Shown one piece after another: positions 1-10,076 of a stretch of DNA of 28,197 nucleotides. The notes under the pieces were generated by a model. That model did no database searches, was not told where the DNA came from, and worked only from the letters and a program-made list of their open reading frames with translations. This DNA comes from Priapulus caudatus (taxonomy: Eukaryota; Priapulida; Priapulimorpha; Priapulimorphida; Priapulidae), in assembly GCF_000485595.1 (NCBI RefSeq), contig NW_014578110.1, forward strand, positions 79,146 through 107,342, in the 5' to 3' direction. Made by a program: the position numbers and the translations under genes. The stretch's first letter is position 1, and every line of letters starts with the position of its first letter.

Positions 1-78
<78 letters not shown>
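1..78. repeat. (TC)n dinucleotide microsatellite
   Basis: The first 78 bases are an uninterrupted TC/CT dinucleotide run that then degrades into a pyrimidine-rich stretch up to about 135. The run starts at the window edge, so its full length is unknown. No coding content. Confidence 0.97.
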
Positions 79-82
<4 letters not shown>

Positions 83-134
83 TCCGTCTATCTCTGTCCC
101 GCCCCCTCTCTATCTCTTTCTCTGTTCACCCCTC

Positions 135-2202
135 TCTTACTTGTTAATCGTAAATTATTAATGAAACGTAATATGAATAGGAGTATATAATAGTCATATT
201 GTATTATTTATGGCGTTAGTCATAAATTAACGTTATTTATGGTCATTAGTCATGGCGTTTATTCTTTCTTGCGTTCTTGTAACAGCCGTTTGATATGCCA
301 TTGCTTTCTTTATATCTGTGTTTCTCTCACACTAATGTAACATGTGTTTTACACATGTTACATGGATTAGTCTGTGGAGCTATACTGGTAGTTGTTTTAG
401 CCATAGTCTAGCTAGACAGAGCGTCGCTCAACAAGATGCGTGGCTACATTGATGTTACAAGGAGTTGGATAAGCGGGTTTTAAGTTAGGCAGTTTCTAAG
501 GTCAGTGTGAAATGGGGGTAGGACGTAGTCTGTGAGAACGGGTACATGTGCGTGGTGCATGTGGTTTGTAGGAGTTTTGGGGGAATATATAGAGAGATAT
601 GTAAGAGGGAGAGGATTCAGATTCTGGTTCGGGGCGCGGAGGTGAGCACACGCGCGTATGCGCGTGTGCGCGTTCTTTGTCTGTGTGAAAGTTGTACTAC
701 ACTGTACAAGTTATTAAAGATTATTACAGTTACAACACAAGTTTGGCTTTTTATCATTATTCCAACGTTACATTTTGGTTGCCATGACAGTCCAAAACCT
801 GGGTATCCTTTTGCGGACATAAATATATACTTTATTATATCGATCTACGATTCAGCAACGAAACAGAGGAAGAATGACGGAGAGCGAGAGAGCCAAAGAG
901 GGAGAGAGGGACGGAAAGAGCGAGTTTTGATGATGAGATGGGAGCCAGGCTGCGCTAGCGCCGACGACGATGACGATGGCTAGGAAGATCGTGGAGAATA
1001 TACTACCTTATACTACAAACGATTCACGAGCCACGGAGACACGGAAGAAAACTGGAGAAGGACGAAGAAGATTGGAGCGAGATAAAAGGATAGCGGACGA
1101 GAGAGCAAGAGAGACAGAAGAAGAGAGAGAGGAAGAGACGGAATGAAAGAAGGCAATGCCGAGACGCCGTAGCAGACAGAGCAACGGAAGCCGAGAGAAG
1201 AAGCTGGAAGAAAGAAGAAGAATATATATAATGTCATGGTAAGTGTTGCAATTTTCCTAGTATAAATTTCGCTGTGCTAACGCTGTTTACTGTCGCCTGA
1301 CTGCTAAGTATACTGACGATATTGCCTGTGCGGACGGTTTGTGCCACAATAGAGCGTTATAGGGTGCATAAGATATAGAGAGCGTTACACGGGTTAGGAT
1401 AGATAGCCGTGGCACGCGTGTGATAAAGGGCGAAGAGGGCCCTACGCGAACGTATCATGCGTAACGTTTAACGCATGGAAACGAGGTTAGCATACGCGGC
1501 TAAAGTTATGTCTCTGTAAAGACAAGTCGCGTATAAACGGTCCTAGAGAAGGACTACGGGGATTTTGTGCAGCAGCATATATACGCCTGGAATCGCTCCA
1601 CATAAGGTGTTCAGGGACACGGGATATAGAATACGCTCGATGTGTAAGCACCTTAAGATACTAGGGCGTAACGCGAACAATATATGGATTCGTTCAGTCA
1701 CGCCATAATGAAGGCACAGTAGATAAGCCGTATGATATATAGTTACGTCACGAGGTGTAAGTTGGATGCTATAGAGGCTAGGCTAACGCTGCTATGATGG
1801 CAGCATCAGATGATGTTATTTATGGGAAAAGTGAAACGGCTGAAATACGACACAGAGTATATTTAGGGTAGGAACACGGGCATATATAATGCTACTTGCG
1901 GAAACGGAACTACACTTAAAATGGGTAGTGAATCAATTAATCTTGTTCGGCATTTATTTTTGTAAATTAAAGTGAAAACGTTAGTACATAAACAATAATA
2001 CTCGAAGGGGTTTTCCTGTAATACACCATGCAAGCCAATTGCACATACGATTGTTTTTTTTTAATCCGGCTCATTACCTGTTTAGTTCAAAGGCATGTTT
2101 ATTTATATTGTCGAATGGCGTATGATACTGTCGCGACGAAAATACTTTGAATAATGGAACGGCCGACAACAGTTTGTTTCACATACGCCTACTGACATGG
2201 TA
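135..2202. other. Non-coding stretch, no supported gene
   Basis: No open frame here looks like protein-coding sequence. The longest plus-strand frame (546-983) translates to arginine- and glutamate-rich low complexity because of a purine-rich plus strand (about 860-1230, GAGAGA/GGAAGA type). Visible structures are a 13-bp inverted repeat at 335-363 and an alternating purine-pyrimidine near-palindrome at about 648-669. I see no exon with family resemblance and no RNA gene. Confidence 0.6.
335..363. repeat. Perfect 13-bp inverted repeat with 3-nt loop
   Basis: ATGTAACATGTGT (335-347) is followed by TTT and its exact complement ACACATGTTACAT (351-363). Outside it, CTAAT at 332-336 is mirrored by ATTAG at 366-370 after a two-base offset, so the arms continue imperfectly. 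It could be a tiny fold-back element or a regulatory palindrome; nothing assigns a function. Confidence 0.75.
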
Positions 2203-2523
2203 ATGTATATGTGTGTTATGTGTTGTGTGGTGTGTGTGTTGTGTCATGTGTGGGTTGTGTGTGTGTTGTGTGTGTGTGTGTGTGTGTATGTGTGTATGTG
2301 TGTATGTTGTGTATGTGTGTAATGTGTGTATGTGTGTATGTGTGGTTATGTGCGTATGTGTGTGTGTGTATGTGTGTGTGTGTATGTATGTGTATCGTGT
2401 ATGTATGTATGTGTGTGTGTGTAGTTGTATGTGTATGTGTGTGTATGTGTGGTGTATGTGTGTGTGTTGCTTGTGGTGTGTGTGTGTGTGTAGTGTGTAG
2501 TGTGTGTGTTGTGTGTGTGTGTG

Positions 2524-2555
<32 letters not shown>

Positions 2556-3136
2556 GTGTGTTGTGTGTGTGAGCTCACTGTATATGGGTGGCTCGTGGGT
2601 GGGAGTGAGTGAGGGTGGCGCGCGTGAGTGTGTGTATGTGTGTATGTGTCTGTAATTGCTATTGTAGTGTGTGATGTGGTGCTGTGTGTGTGTTGAGTAA
2701 TGTGGTGTATGTGTGGTGGTGTGTGTGTGTGTGTGTGTGGTGTGTATGTTTGTGTATGTGTGTGTGTGTAGTTGTTGTGTGTGGTGTGTGTGTGTGTGTG
2801 TGTGTGTGTTGTGTTTGTGTGTGTGTTGTGCTGTTGTGTTGGGTGTGTGTAATGAGTCGTATGGCCTATGTGTGTGTGTGTGTTGTGTGTGTAGTCGTGT
2901 GATGTGTGTGTGTGTATGTGTGTGTGTGTGGTAGTGTGTTGTGTATGTGTGTAGTGTGTGTGTGTGTATGTTAGTGGTGTGTGTAGTGTGTGTGTTGTAT
3001 TGTGTGTGTGTATTGTGATTGTGTGGTGTGTGTTGTTGTGTGTGTAATGTGTGGTGTGTTGTGTGTGTGTGCTGTGTTGTGTGTGTGGTGTGTGTGGTCG
3101 TGTGTGTTGTGTGTGGTGGTGTGGTATTATGTGGTG

Positions 3137-3167
<31 letters not shown>

Positions 3168-3531
3168 TGTGTGTGTGTGTGTGTACGTGTGTGTATGGTG
3201 TTGTGTATGTGTGTATGTGTGTGTGTATGTGTGTGTATGTGTGTGTGTGTTAGTGTGTGTGTGTGTGTGTGTGTGGTGTGATTGTAGTGTAGTGTGTGTA
3301 TGTGTGTGATGTGTGTGTGTGTATGTGTTGTGTGTGTGTGTGGGTGTGTGTGTGTGTGTATGTTGTGTGTAGTGTGCTGGTGTGTGTGTGTGTGTGTTGT
3401 GTGTGGTGTGTGTGTGCGTGTATGTGTGTGTTTGTGTGTGTGTTGTGTGGTGTGTGTGTGTGTGCTGTGTGTGTGTGTTTGTGGTGTGTGTGGTATTGTG
3501 TGTGTGTGGTGTCGTGACACACACACACACA
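2203..3531. repeat. Long (TG)n-derived tract ending in a TG-to-CA inversion
   Basis: About 1.3 kb made almost only of TGTG runs interrupted by TGTATG, TGTTG, TGTGG and TAGTG variants. There is one more complex island (about 2570-2660, with GAGCTCACTG and GGGTGGGAGTGAG). The plus strand has almost no C or isolated A until about 3515, where it switches abruptly to ACACACACACACA, forming a hairpin across 3499-3531. Frames on both strands through this tract translate to Cys/Val or His/Thr repeats and are artefacts. Confidence 0.95.
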
Positions 3532-4339
3532 GCCATTGCATAATTAACATCGCAATCGAACGTTAGCAAGATGGTAATTATGCCAACTGGCATGATGAGG
3601 CGATAGTTTAGAGGGCTACAGAATGGTGTTAGATTTGTAGCGAAGCACGTCAGTAGAGTGGGCCTAACATCATAAATAGTGTGGCGTTCTCTCCGCTCTT
3701 CTGTGTCGTCTTGTGATTGCCGAAAATCGCTGGTGCACGGCCGCGCAATGTGGCGTTTCTGGATAATCGTGCTGGTCGGTCCAGCAGCACGCAAGTGTGG
3801 CGTTTTTCCGTTGCTTCTCGTGTTGCTGCTCTCTCACCGTTTTCGTGATTCGTGATTAGTTAACTTGTGGCAGTTGTGTTCTTACCTACCGGCCGTTTTA
3901 TCGCCGGCACTTCGACAGGTCTGCGGAGTGCGTGGAGTGTGCGTGGATGTACTCGTGACAGAGATACTACACAAGCGCGCGGAATACGTTTAGTTGGCTT
4001 AAAGAGAGTGTCCATTTTTCCACAACAAAGAATATGTCCGCCATTGCGGAGGTGACAAACATAGGTTACACCCCTGGTGTTATCATTCGATGCTATTCCC
4101 ACTCGCTTTACCGCGCGTAAAATATTATCTACTTGTGTTTTAGACTAACTATCATCTATATATCTCTATTTATACTTAACGTCTACATAACCCAACCATA
4201 GATATTTCATCCCCAAGGGGATTGCTAAACTCACGTTCCGCTTGGAATACGCCAGTATTAAGTGACGGTGCGCGAACCGAAGGCTGTATACGGCTGGCTA
4301 GGCGAACTATTGATAAATGGCTTTGCATTCGACAGTGCT
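3532..4339. other. Unique-looking non-coding sequence
   Basis: Mixed-composition sequence with only short open frames (60-80 codons on either strand at about 3860-4100), with no recognisable family and no supporting splice pattern. An ATG in a good context at about 4034, followed by GCGGAG/GTGAC, could be a tiny first exon, but nothing downstream supports it. Confidence 0.5.
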
Positions 4340-4344
4340 AGCAA

Positions 4345-4775
4345 CACGGTACGCCGGTCACGGGAGATATACGTAGCGCATATATTTGCAAATATATCGA
4401 TGACTAAATCGTTGCGTCAATAAACTCAATATTCACAGAGAGTATAGGCTAAGACATGTGTCTATAGGTATCTAGAATTTTAGAAATTTGATCATTTGTA
4501 TTCAGCTTCCGCGCGCGCGAATATAAGAATTTTATATTTGGCTTAATATTGACTAATCGTGCGGTCAATAAACTGGCACTTCACAGAGAGATGATTCAAG
4601 CCGGTAGCGGGAGATTATTGCATAATATATCTCTAGATACCTATTAGACACCATGTCTTAAAGTTATAGCTATACTCTCTCTGTGAATATCTGGTTTATT
4701 GACGCATGATTAGTCAATATTTAGCAATTATTATGCGTACCGTTAATTCCCCCGTACCGTCGGCTTGAATATAGA
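4345..4775. repeat. Nested fold-back (MITE-like) element with three copies of one motif
   Basis: The left arm (about 4400-4475) carries GACTAAAT, GCGTCAATAAAC, ATTCACAGAGAGTATA, AAGACATG, TGTCTA and TAGGTATCTAGA. The right arm (about 4632-4718) contains the complements of the same blocks in reverse order (TCTAGATACCTA, TAGACA, CATGTCTT, TATACTCTCTCTGTGAAT, GTTTATTGACGC, ATTAGTC). A third, direct copy (GACTAATCGTGCGGTCAATAAAC...CTTCACAGAGAG) sits inside at 4549-4591. The block GCCGGT-CGGGAGAT also occurs on both sides. The element is AT-rich and has no coding frame. It is probably a non-autonomous DNA transposon with a second copy or partial duplication nested in it. Confidence 0.8.
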
Positions 4776-5130
4776 CACTCCCTAACGCCACACTGATCTC
4801 TATTAATATAACCTTTATTATTATTAAAGTTAATTTATAGTGATCAGTGAGTAAGCATCATAAAGTTGTCATCATAGGAAGGAGTATGTTTGGAGAGGTG
4901 GAAGAATTCGATTCAGAAGAATTCAATTAAGAAGGAAGATATAAATTGGAAAGTGAGAGAAGAACTGCTTGTGCCGGTGTCGCGCGAAATTGTCTGACGA
5001 GTGCGAAATATCTCGAGATTATGCCCGCAGCCCACGCCCGCCCGACCCGACCAATGACAGCTCGTCTGTGTTACGAATAAGTTGGCACACTAAATACCAA
5101 GTTCCATGGTACAGGGTAGCGAAGGACATG
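4776..5130. other. Non-coding sequence, nothing recognised
   Basis: AT-rich at the left, CpG-containing near 5030 (CCCACGCCCGCCCGACCCGACC). No supported frame, RNA gene or clear repeat. Confidence 0.5.
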
Positions 5131-6350
5131 TAGAGGGAGGGAATGGGGGAGGGGCAGGAAGTTTAGAGTAGTACTAAGTAGGGAGTAGGGAGAAAGCTAG
5201 TGAAGAATGAGGGAAGAGGGGTAAGCGTGGAATAGAAAGGGGAGAAGCTGGTGAGGCAAGGAGGAGGGGTGGAGAAAAGAGAGGGGGAAGAACTGGTAGA
5301 CAGAAGAAGGAGGGGGAGAAGGAGGGAGGAGAAGAGGAGGGGGAAAGGGAAGGGGAGAAGGGAGAACGGTGTGGTAGAAAGAGGGGAGAAAGCTGGTGGA
5401 GGAGGAGGGGAGAAGGAGAAGGTGGTGAGGAAGAGAGAGGGGAGAAGAAGGAGGCCCGAGAAGGGACGGAAGGGGAAAAGAAAGGGGAGAAGGGAGAAGG
5501 AACTGTGGTAGAAAAGATGGAGTAAGCTGGTGGAGGAGGAGGGGAGAAAGGAGAAGGTGGTGGAGGAGGAGGGAAAACTGAATGAGAGAGGAGAAGGGGA
5601 GAAGGGAGAAGCTGGTCGGAAAGGAGGAGGGGGAGAAGGAGAAGCTGGTAGAGAAGGAGGAGGGGAGAGACCTGGTGGATGAAGGATGAGGGGAGAAGGG
5701 AAAACGCTGGTGGAGAAGGAGGAGGGGAGTAAGCTGGTGGAAAGCGAGGAGGGAAGAAGGAGGAAGGGGAGAAGGATGGGGGAAGAATGAAGGAGAGGGG
5801 AGAAGGGAGAAGTGGTGGAGAAAGAGGAGGGAGAAGCGGTAGAGAAGTGAGGAGGGGAGAAAGGAGAAGGCGGGGAGGCAGGAGGTGAGAGCTGGTGGAG
5901 AAGGAAGGAAGAGGAAGAAGCTGGTGCGAGACAGGACGGAGGAGGAGAAGGAGAAGGCTGGTGAGAGGGAGGAGGGGGAGAAGCGGAGAAGCTGGTTGAG
6001 GAAGGAGGCAGGGGGAGAAGGGAGAAGGTGGTGGAAAGGAGAATAGGGTTCCCATTCCTCCACCAGGCTTCTCCACCTCTCTCCTTCTCGACCAGCTTCT
6101 CCCCTCCTCCTCCTCGCCACCAGCTCTCTCCCCTCTTCCTTCTGCCCACCTAGCGTCCTCACCAACCTCCTCCACCAGCCTTGCTCCCTTCTCTCGCACT
6201 CCTCCTTCTCCACCATGCTTCTCCGCCTCCTCCTTCTCCACAAGCTTCTCCCGCTCCTTCTATCTGCTACAACTTCTCCCTTCTCCCCCTCGCTCCTCCT
6301 CCTCCCCAGCTTCTCCGCTTGCTCCCCCCTCCTCCAGCCAGCTCTCTCAA
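5130..6350. repeat. GA-rich minisatellite in head-to-head inverted arrangement
   Basis: From about 5130 to 6047 the plus strand is nearly all purine and built from degenerate units of roughly 25-30 bp, with a recurring core AGCTGGTGGAGAAGGAGGAG and spacers of GGGGAGAAGG. At about 6047-6052 (GGGTTCCC) it flips: 6053-6350 is pyrimidine-rich and carries the complement of the same unit (CTTCTCCACC, ACCAGCTTCTCC). The two sides form a very large imperfect inverted repeat, about 900 bp against 300 bp. The long frames on both strands here give Ser/Pro/Leu or Glu/Gly/Arg low complexity and are not genes. Confidence 0.9.
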
Positions 6351-6775
6351 AGAGTTTATGTCATGTTGTTTGTGCATGCAGCACACGAGCGCGGGCGGGC
6401 GGCGTGTACTTGTGTGTTGTAAGATGGCATTTGACGGCATTTACAGTGATTATAGGCGAAATAGAGTAGCCTCAGAGAAACATTAAGTGTAGTGATTGTG
6501 TTTTCCACTCGATATACGTGTATCTGTCGCGGTGTGTGGTGTGTGTGTGGGTGTGATCGTGGCGCGTGAAATATACGTGTATATACGGCGATGTGAAATG
6601 CTCACAGACCAAGGTCTCGCTTTGGTGCGGGTAATTATAGATTAATTACCCTGAGGTTAGCATAAAACTATAGACAAACTCAACGTGTAGCTCATACAAT
6701 ATATATACATATATACTATTCGTACTCCTATCACCAATTAAATGCGACAAACAATAGGGGTTCGTCATGTTAAGG
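6351..6775. other. Non-coding sequence with a short TG-rich patch
   Basis: Contains TGTGTGGTGTGTGTGTGGG at about 6531-6549 and AT-rich stretches near 6700. No gene or RNA structure supported. Confidence 0.5.
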
Positions 6776-7642
6776 TAGAGGCACACGAGCGATTTTTATC
6801 GCCACGATCGCGCGAATTCTAATATCGGCTCGAAGAAAATCGCCCGTGTGCCCGTTCACAGATGTGCGGAGCCGGTCTGGCCAGGTAGCATTTTAAATAG
6901 GCCGAGACGGCAAACGCCCGTATCTCAAAATGTTAGATATTTTCGGGCTGATTATTTACGCCGGGCGATTATTTAACGCTCGTGTGCCGTGACTGCGCGT
7001 GATTTTGCTGCCGCCGATCAGATTTTTCTAAACCAATCGACGTGTTGTTGATATCATGTGATTTAAAATGGCTGCCTGCCAAACTGTAGAAGTGTGGGAC
7101 TTCGCGAAAGTAGGAAGGCGAACTTGGTAATATTCCTGTGGTCGAGAAGGCCATTGCCTTTTTGACATTAATGCGATCTGAATACCTGGATGTGTAGGCG
7201 AAAATCGAGATCGCTCAATTACAGAAATAAGCGCTGAGACTTGCAATGAATGTTTCAAGTCTTTACTAAATTCGAGTAACCCTCTACATTTCCGCGCGCA
7301 TTAAGCAAAATCCGGACCACGAAATCATTCGATTCGCAGCCAAACGAGCGCCTTCTCTGCCGTATTTGTTTCTTTTAGAAGGCAAATACAACAGCACTAT
7401 ACAACAGCAACTAACTCTTTTTTTTTCGGTCAGCCAATTTGTACACGATGCAACATGATCGATGGAAAATTCTGTCGAGTGGCGTACGCGTACGCTCTCA
7501 AATTCGCTAGCGCCCACGTGTGCCCGCTTCGTGATCGGGCGATAAGAAATCGCCTACGTGTGCCCCTTCGTGACGGTGATTAAATTCGCTGGCAATTTAA
7601 TCGCCGCTGATCGGCGATAAAAATCGCATCGTGGTGGCCCCT
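6776..7642. mobile_element. Non-autonomous DNA transposon with about 30-bp terminal inverted repeats
   Basis: The left end reads TAGAGGCACACGAGCGATTT then TTATCGCC (6776-6803). The right end (7611-7642), read on the minus strand, reads TAGGGGCCACCACGATGCGA then TTTTTATCGCC. They match over about 30 bp with a few differences. The TIR-like words recur inside (CGCCCGTGTGCCCGTTC near 6846; CGTGTGCCCGCTTCGTGATCG near 7518; CGCCTACGTGTGCCCC near 7552), giving a nested sub-terminal pattern. Inside, only short frames exist, so it needs a transposase from elsewhere. The superfamily is not decided; no convincing target-site duplication was seen. Confidence 0.7.
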
Positions 7643-9748
7643 AGCATACAGAAGATTCATAGCCATTTAGCTATTAGCAAACAGTAGCTTTATGCTAGCT
7701 AGCTTATAGCTATAGCTTATAGCACATAGCTACATAGCTTTAGCTTATTAGCTACTTTCGCAGCATGCTAGCATTTAGATAAAACGCAATACAGTGCACA
7801 GCCTTGCTGGCGTGGCCTACGATGGTTAGTTTACAATGTATCAATGGTCTTACGTATCCTCTATAAGTGCTCCGTCTTTTCTGCACACGTTACAGAGTAG
7901 TTTGCACTTAAACGTGTTTTCGCTTACAGAACAACCAACAGAGTGGATGTCTAATGACATAAACAGAGGTAGCCGCCGTAAATAAACATAATACAATTGA
8001 CTCAAAATAGTTTAAAGAGAGCAGAGAAGAGCACAGATACACGATGAGCACTCATACGATAAGACCATTAATATCTTACGAAAGTCGCTGCCGTTCGGGG
8101 AACTGTGCGTCTAGAGTCTAGTACCATCGGTATTATTCTCATTGTTTAGGGTCATCTGGCGCCGCTATCTGACGTCAGCGCATTGGCCTTCGCACATCGT
8201 CCGCCTGGACGGCCGAGTTTTCAAGAGCGGTTTTAATGACAGCTTTTAGGTTGGTCAGAGGACCCGTTCTAACGTACTGACACATCGCTAGCACGACTAA
8301 TGCCTAAATCGTCCGCTAAGATTAAATTGTTTTCTAAGACCATGCCGAGGACATTCTAAGTAGCTTAGGCCCTAGCGCGTAGTTGTTCGCATCTGTTCGC
8401 TATGATTTTTATTGTTTATTTCTTTCTTCTCTTAATCCACTTCCCTTTTATCGAGCACCTATTAATTCATTAGCATTAAGACTTTGATCATTTCCGTGAT
8501 TATTTACCATTATTTTTTTTATTTGAGACGTTCCAGTGCCTGTGATCCAAAGGTTCTGCTCCGATCAATGTTGTGCAAGCTCCTGCAAAGAGAATATTAT
8601 ATTACTAATGCTAATTACAGCATATACAGTATAAATTACTATAAATACACATGCGCAGTAATTACAGCGGAAGCTAGTAATATGAGTCAGGAGTAGAAAA
8701 GGGAATTCCATTATCTACTCCTGATATGAGTATATAGTATAATGATTATGATTATAGAGTAGACAAGTAGACCTAAGTATACTGACAGCTGTATATGCAA
8801 TATAGGCTGCTAAGCATGACTAACGTTCTTTAGATATAGAGTATATTTAAGTACGGCCAACAGTATAAAACCCAAGGCCAATGTCATGCGAAATACATTA
8901 ATTATATATTCAGAAATATGATATTATACATCTAATAGCAAATATGAAATACATCGAGAAAATGATCCTTCGTCGGCCAAATCTTGTGACTATTTAACAG
9001 AATGTTACTTTCGAACATGCGAGCCTCCGATAATGCTATATGCTGCATCCGCTGTAGTTCACTAACTCCTGCCGTTCAGCCTCGGTCGCGCGCAGCCGGT
9101 CACTTGCGCCTGTATGCGGCGAAGTATTAGCACATGCCGCCTTGGTATAGTATGCTATTGCCTAACTATATTTCATAACTACTTGTGCTCGTAAGTCCTC
9201 CTATATAGCCCCCGCGATTCAAATACAGAACTTCTCATTAACTCATGAAATCCTCGCACTGAAATTACATTGGTTGCGCGCGTTAGTTAACTGGCTTCGG
9301 CAGCATCCGCGGATTGAAGACAAACACATCTATAGGCTGATGACAGAGCTTTCGTCCGCCAAAGTACAACACACGCATTGCGCATGACACATATCGCGAA
9401 GTCGCTAGAAGGATCCCAGAAAGTTACATGGCCCTTGTGTAAAACTACTACTAACCGCCTGAGCAAATAAACATTGTGCGCGCTTTGTCTAAAACCAGGA
9501 GCGCTGTCATCTGCGTGACCTTGGCAGGCTGCTAGCATGATGACGTGTATACAATCCATGGGGGCTAATGCAACTGCGGCCGCCTCCGAGCCCGGCATTG
9601 GCGAAGTATCTTTTTTCCGCACAGTCGACATAGAATTAGCAGCCCTTCTGTATTGGCTGCTTCGTTTTGCTTTGGCCTTGAAGCAAGAGAACAAAACGCC
9701 ATTTGTTAAACATAGCGAAGAATTTGCATATTATTTTGCAATAATAAC
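7643..9748. other. Non-coding stretch with a TAGCT-rich patch
   Basis: At about 7660-7775 the sequence is a degenerate array of TAGCT/TAGCTTATAGC words. The rest is AT-rich with short frames. The longest frame is a 135-codon minus-strand one (9287-9694), with no family I recognise and no splice or conservation support. I see no gene. Confidence 0.5.
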
Positions 9749-9832
9749 CGCTAAACCCTAACCCCTAATACCTTCTAACCCCAACCCTAACCCTAAACCT
9801 AATCCAACCTAACCCCTAAGCCCTAACCTAAA
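9749..9832 (-). repeat. Degenerate interstitial telomere-like (TTAGGG)n tract
   Basis: About 84 bases of CCCTAA-type words on the plus strand (CTAAACCCTAACCCCTAATA ... CAACCCTAACCCTAAACC ... AACCCCTAAGCCCTAACC), equal to TTAGGG repeats on the minus strand. Many units have a gained or lost C or a substitution, so the tract is old or was made by an imprecise process. It lies inside other DNA rather than at a sequence end. Confidence 0.88.
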
Positions 9833-10007
9833 TAAATTTAATTAATCACAATAAATGAAAATAAATTATTTAAAAAAAAAATTTCATTAAAATATTTAAT
9901 TGCTTGTAATCAAGTCATGCAAATATTTTCCGTAATTAGAAACAATAGTTTAAAATGTGATAAGATAGAAAGAATACAGGGAAAACAAAAAAAAATAAAA
10001 ACGCAAA

Positions 10008-10076
10008 CGGGAATTCGAACCACCGCCCTATCAGACATAACGCGGTGTCCTATCCACTCACCACCACAAAAGACTT
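10008..10076 (-). repeat. tRNA-like head of a SINE-type repeat
   Basis: On the minus strand the sequence has an A-box-like segment (GGTGAGTGGATAGGACACC) and, about 35 bases later, a B-box-like GGTTCGAATTCCC, the two internal RNA polymerase III promoter elements of tRNA genes. The stems do not close into a good cloverleaf, so a functional tRNA is unlikely. The minus-strand continuation (towards lower coordinates) is T- and AT-rich and runs into the telomere-like tract at 9832. Confidence 0.6.

Noticed and set aside
546-983. 145-codon plus-strand frame
   Set aside because: No family resemblance; the C-terminal third is purine-rich low complexity, and there is no splice or signal evidence.
2211-3794. 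Long open frames of 444 and 482 codons (minus strand) and several plus-strand frames in the TG tract
   Set aside because: They translate to His/Thr or Cys/Val repeats, an automatic result of a dinucleotide repeat without stops; no domain or exon structure.
5163-6243. Three overlapping minus-strand frames of 328-355 codons (Ser/Pro/Leu/Phe-rich)
   Set aside because: All three frames are open because the minus strand is nearly all pyrimidine; a minisatellite, not a gene.
9330-9360. CTGATGA word that could start a hammerhead ribozyme core
   Set aside because: The required GAAA and stem partners do not follow at the right spacing.
9287-9694. 135-codon minus-strand frame
   Set aside because: Reasonable composition but no recognisable motif on either strand and no paralogue in the window; left as unsupported.
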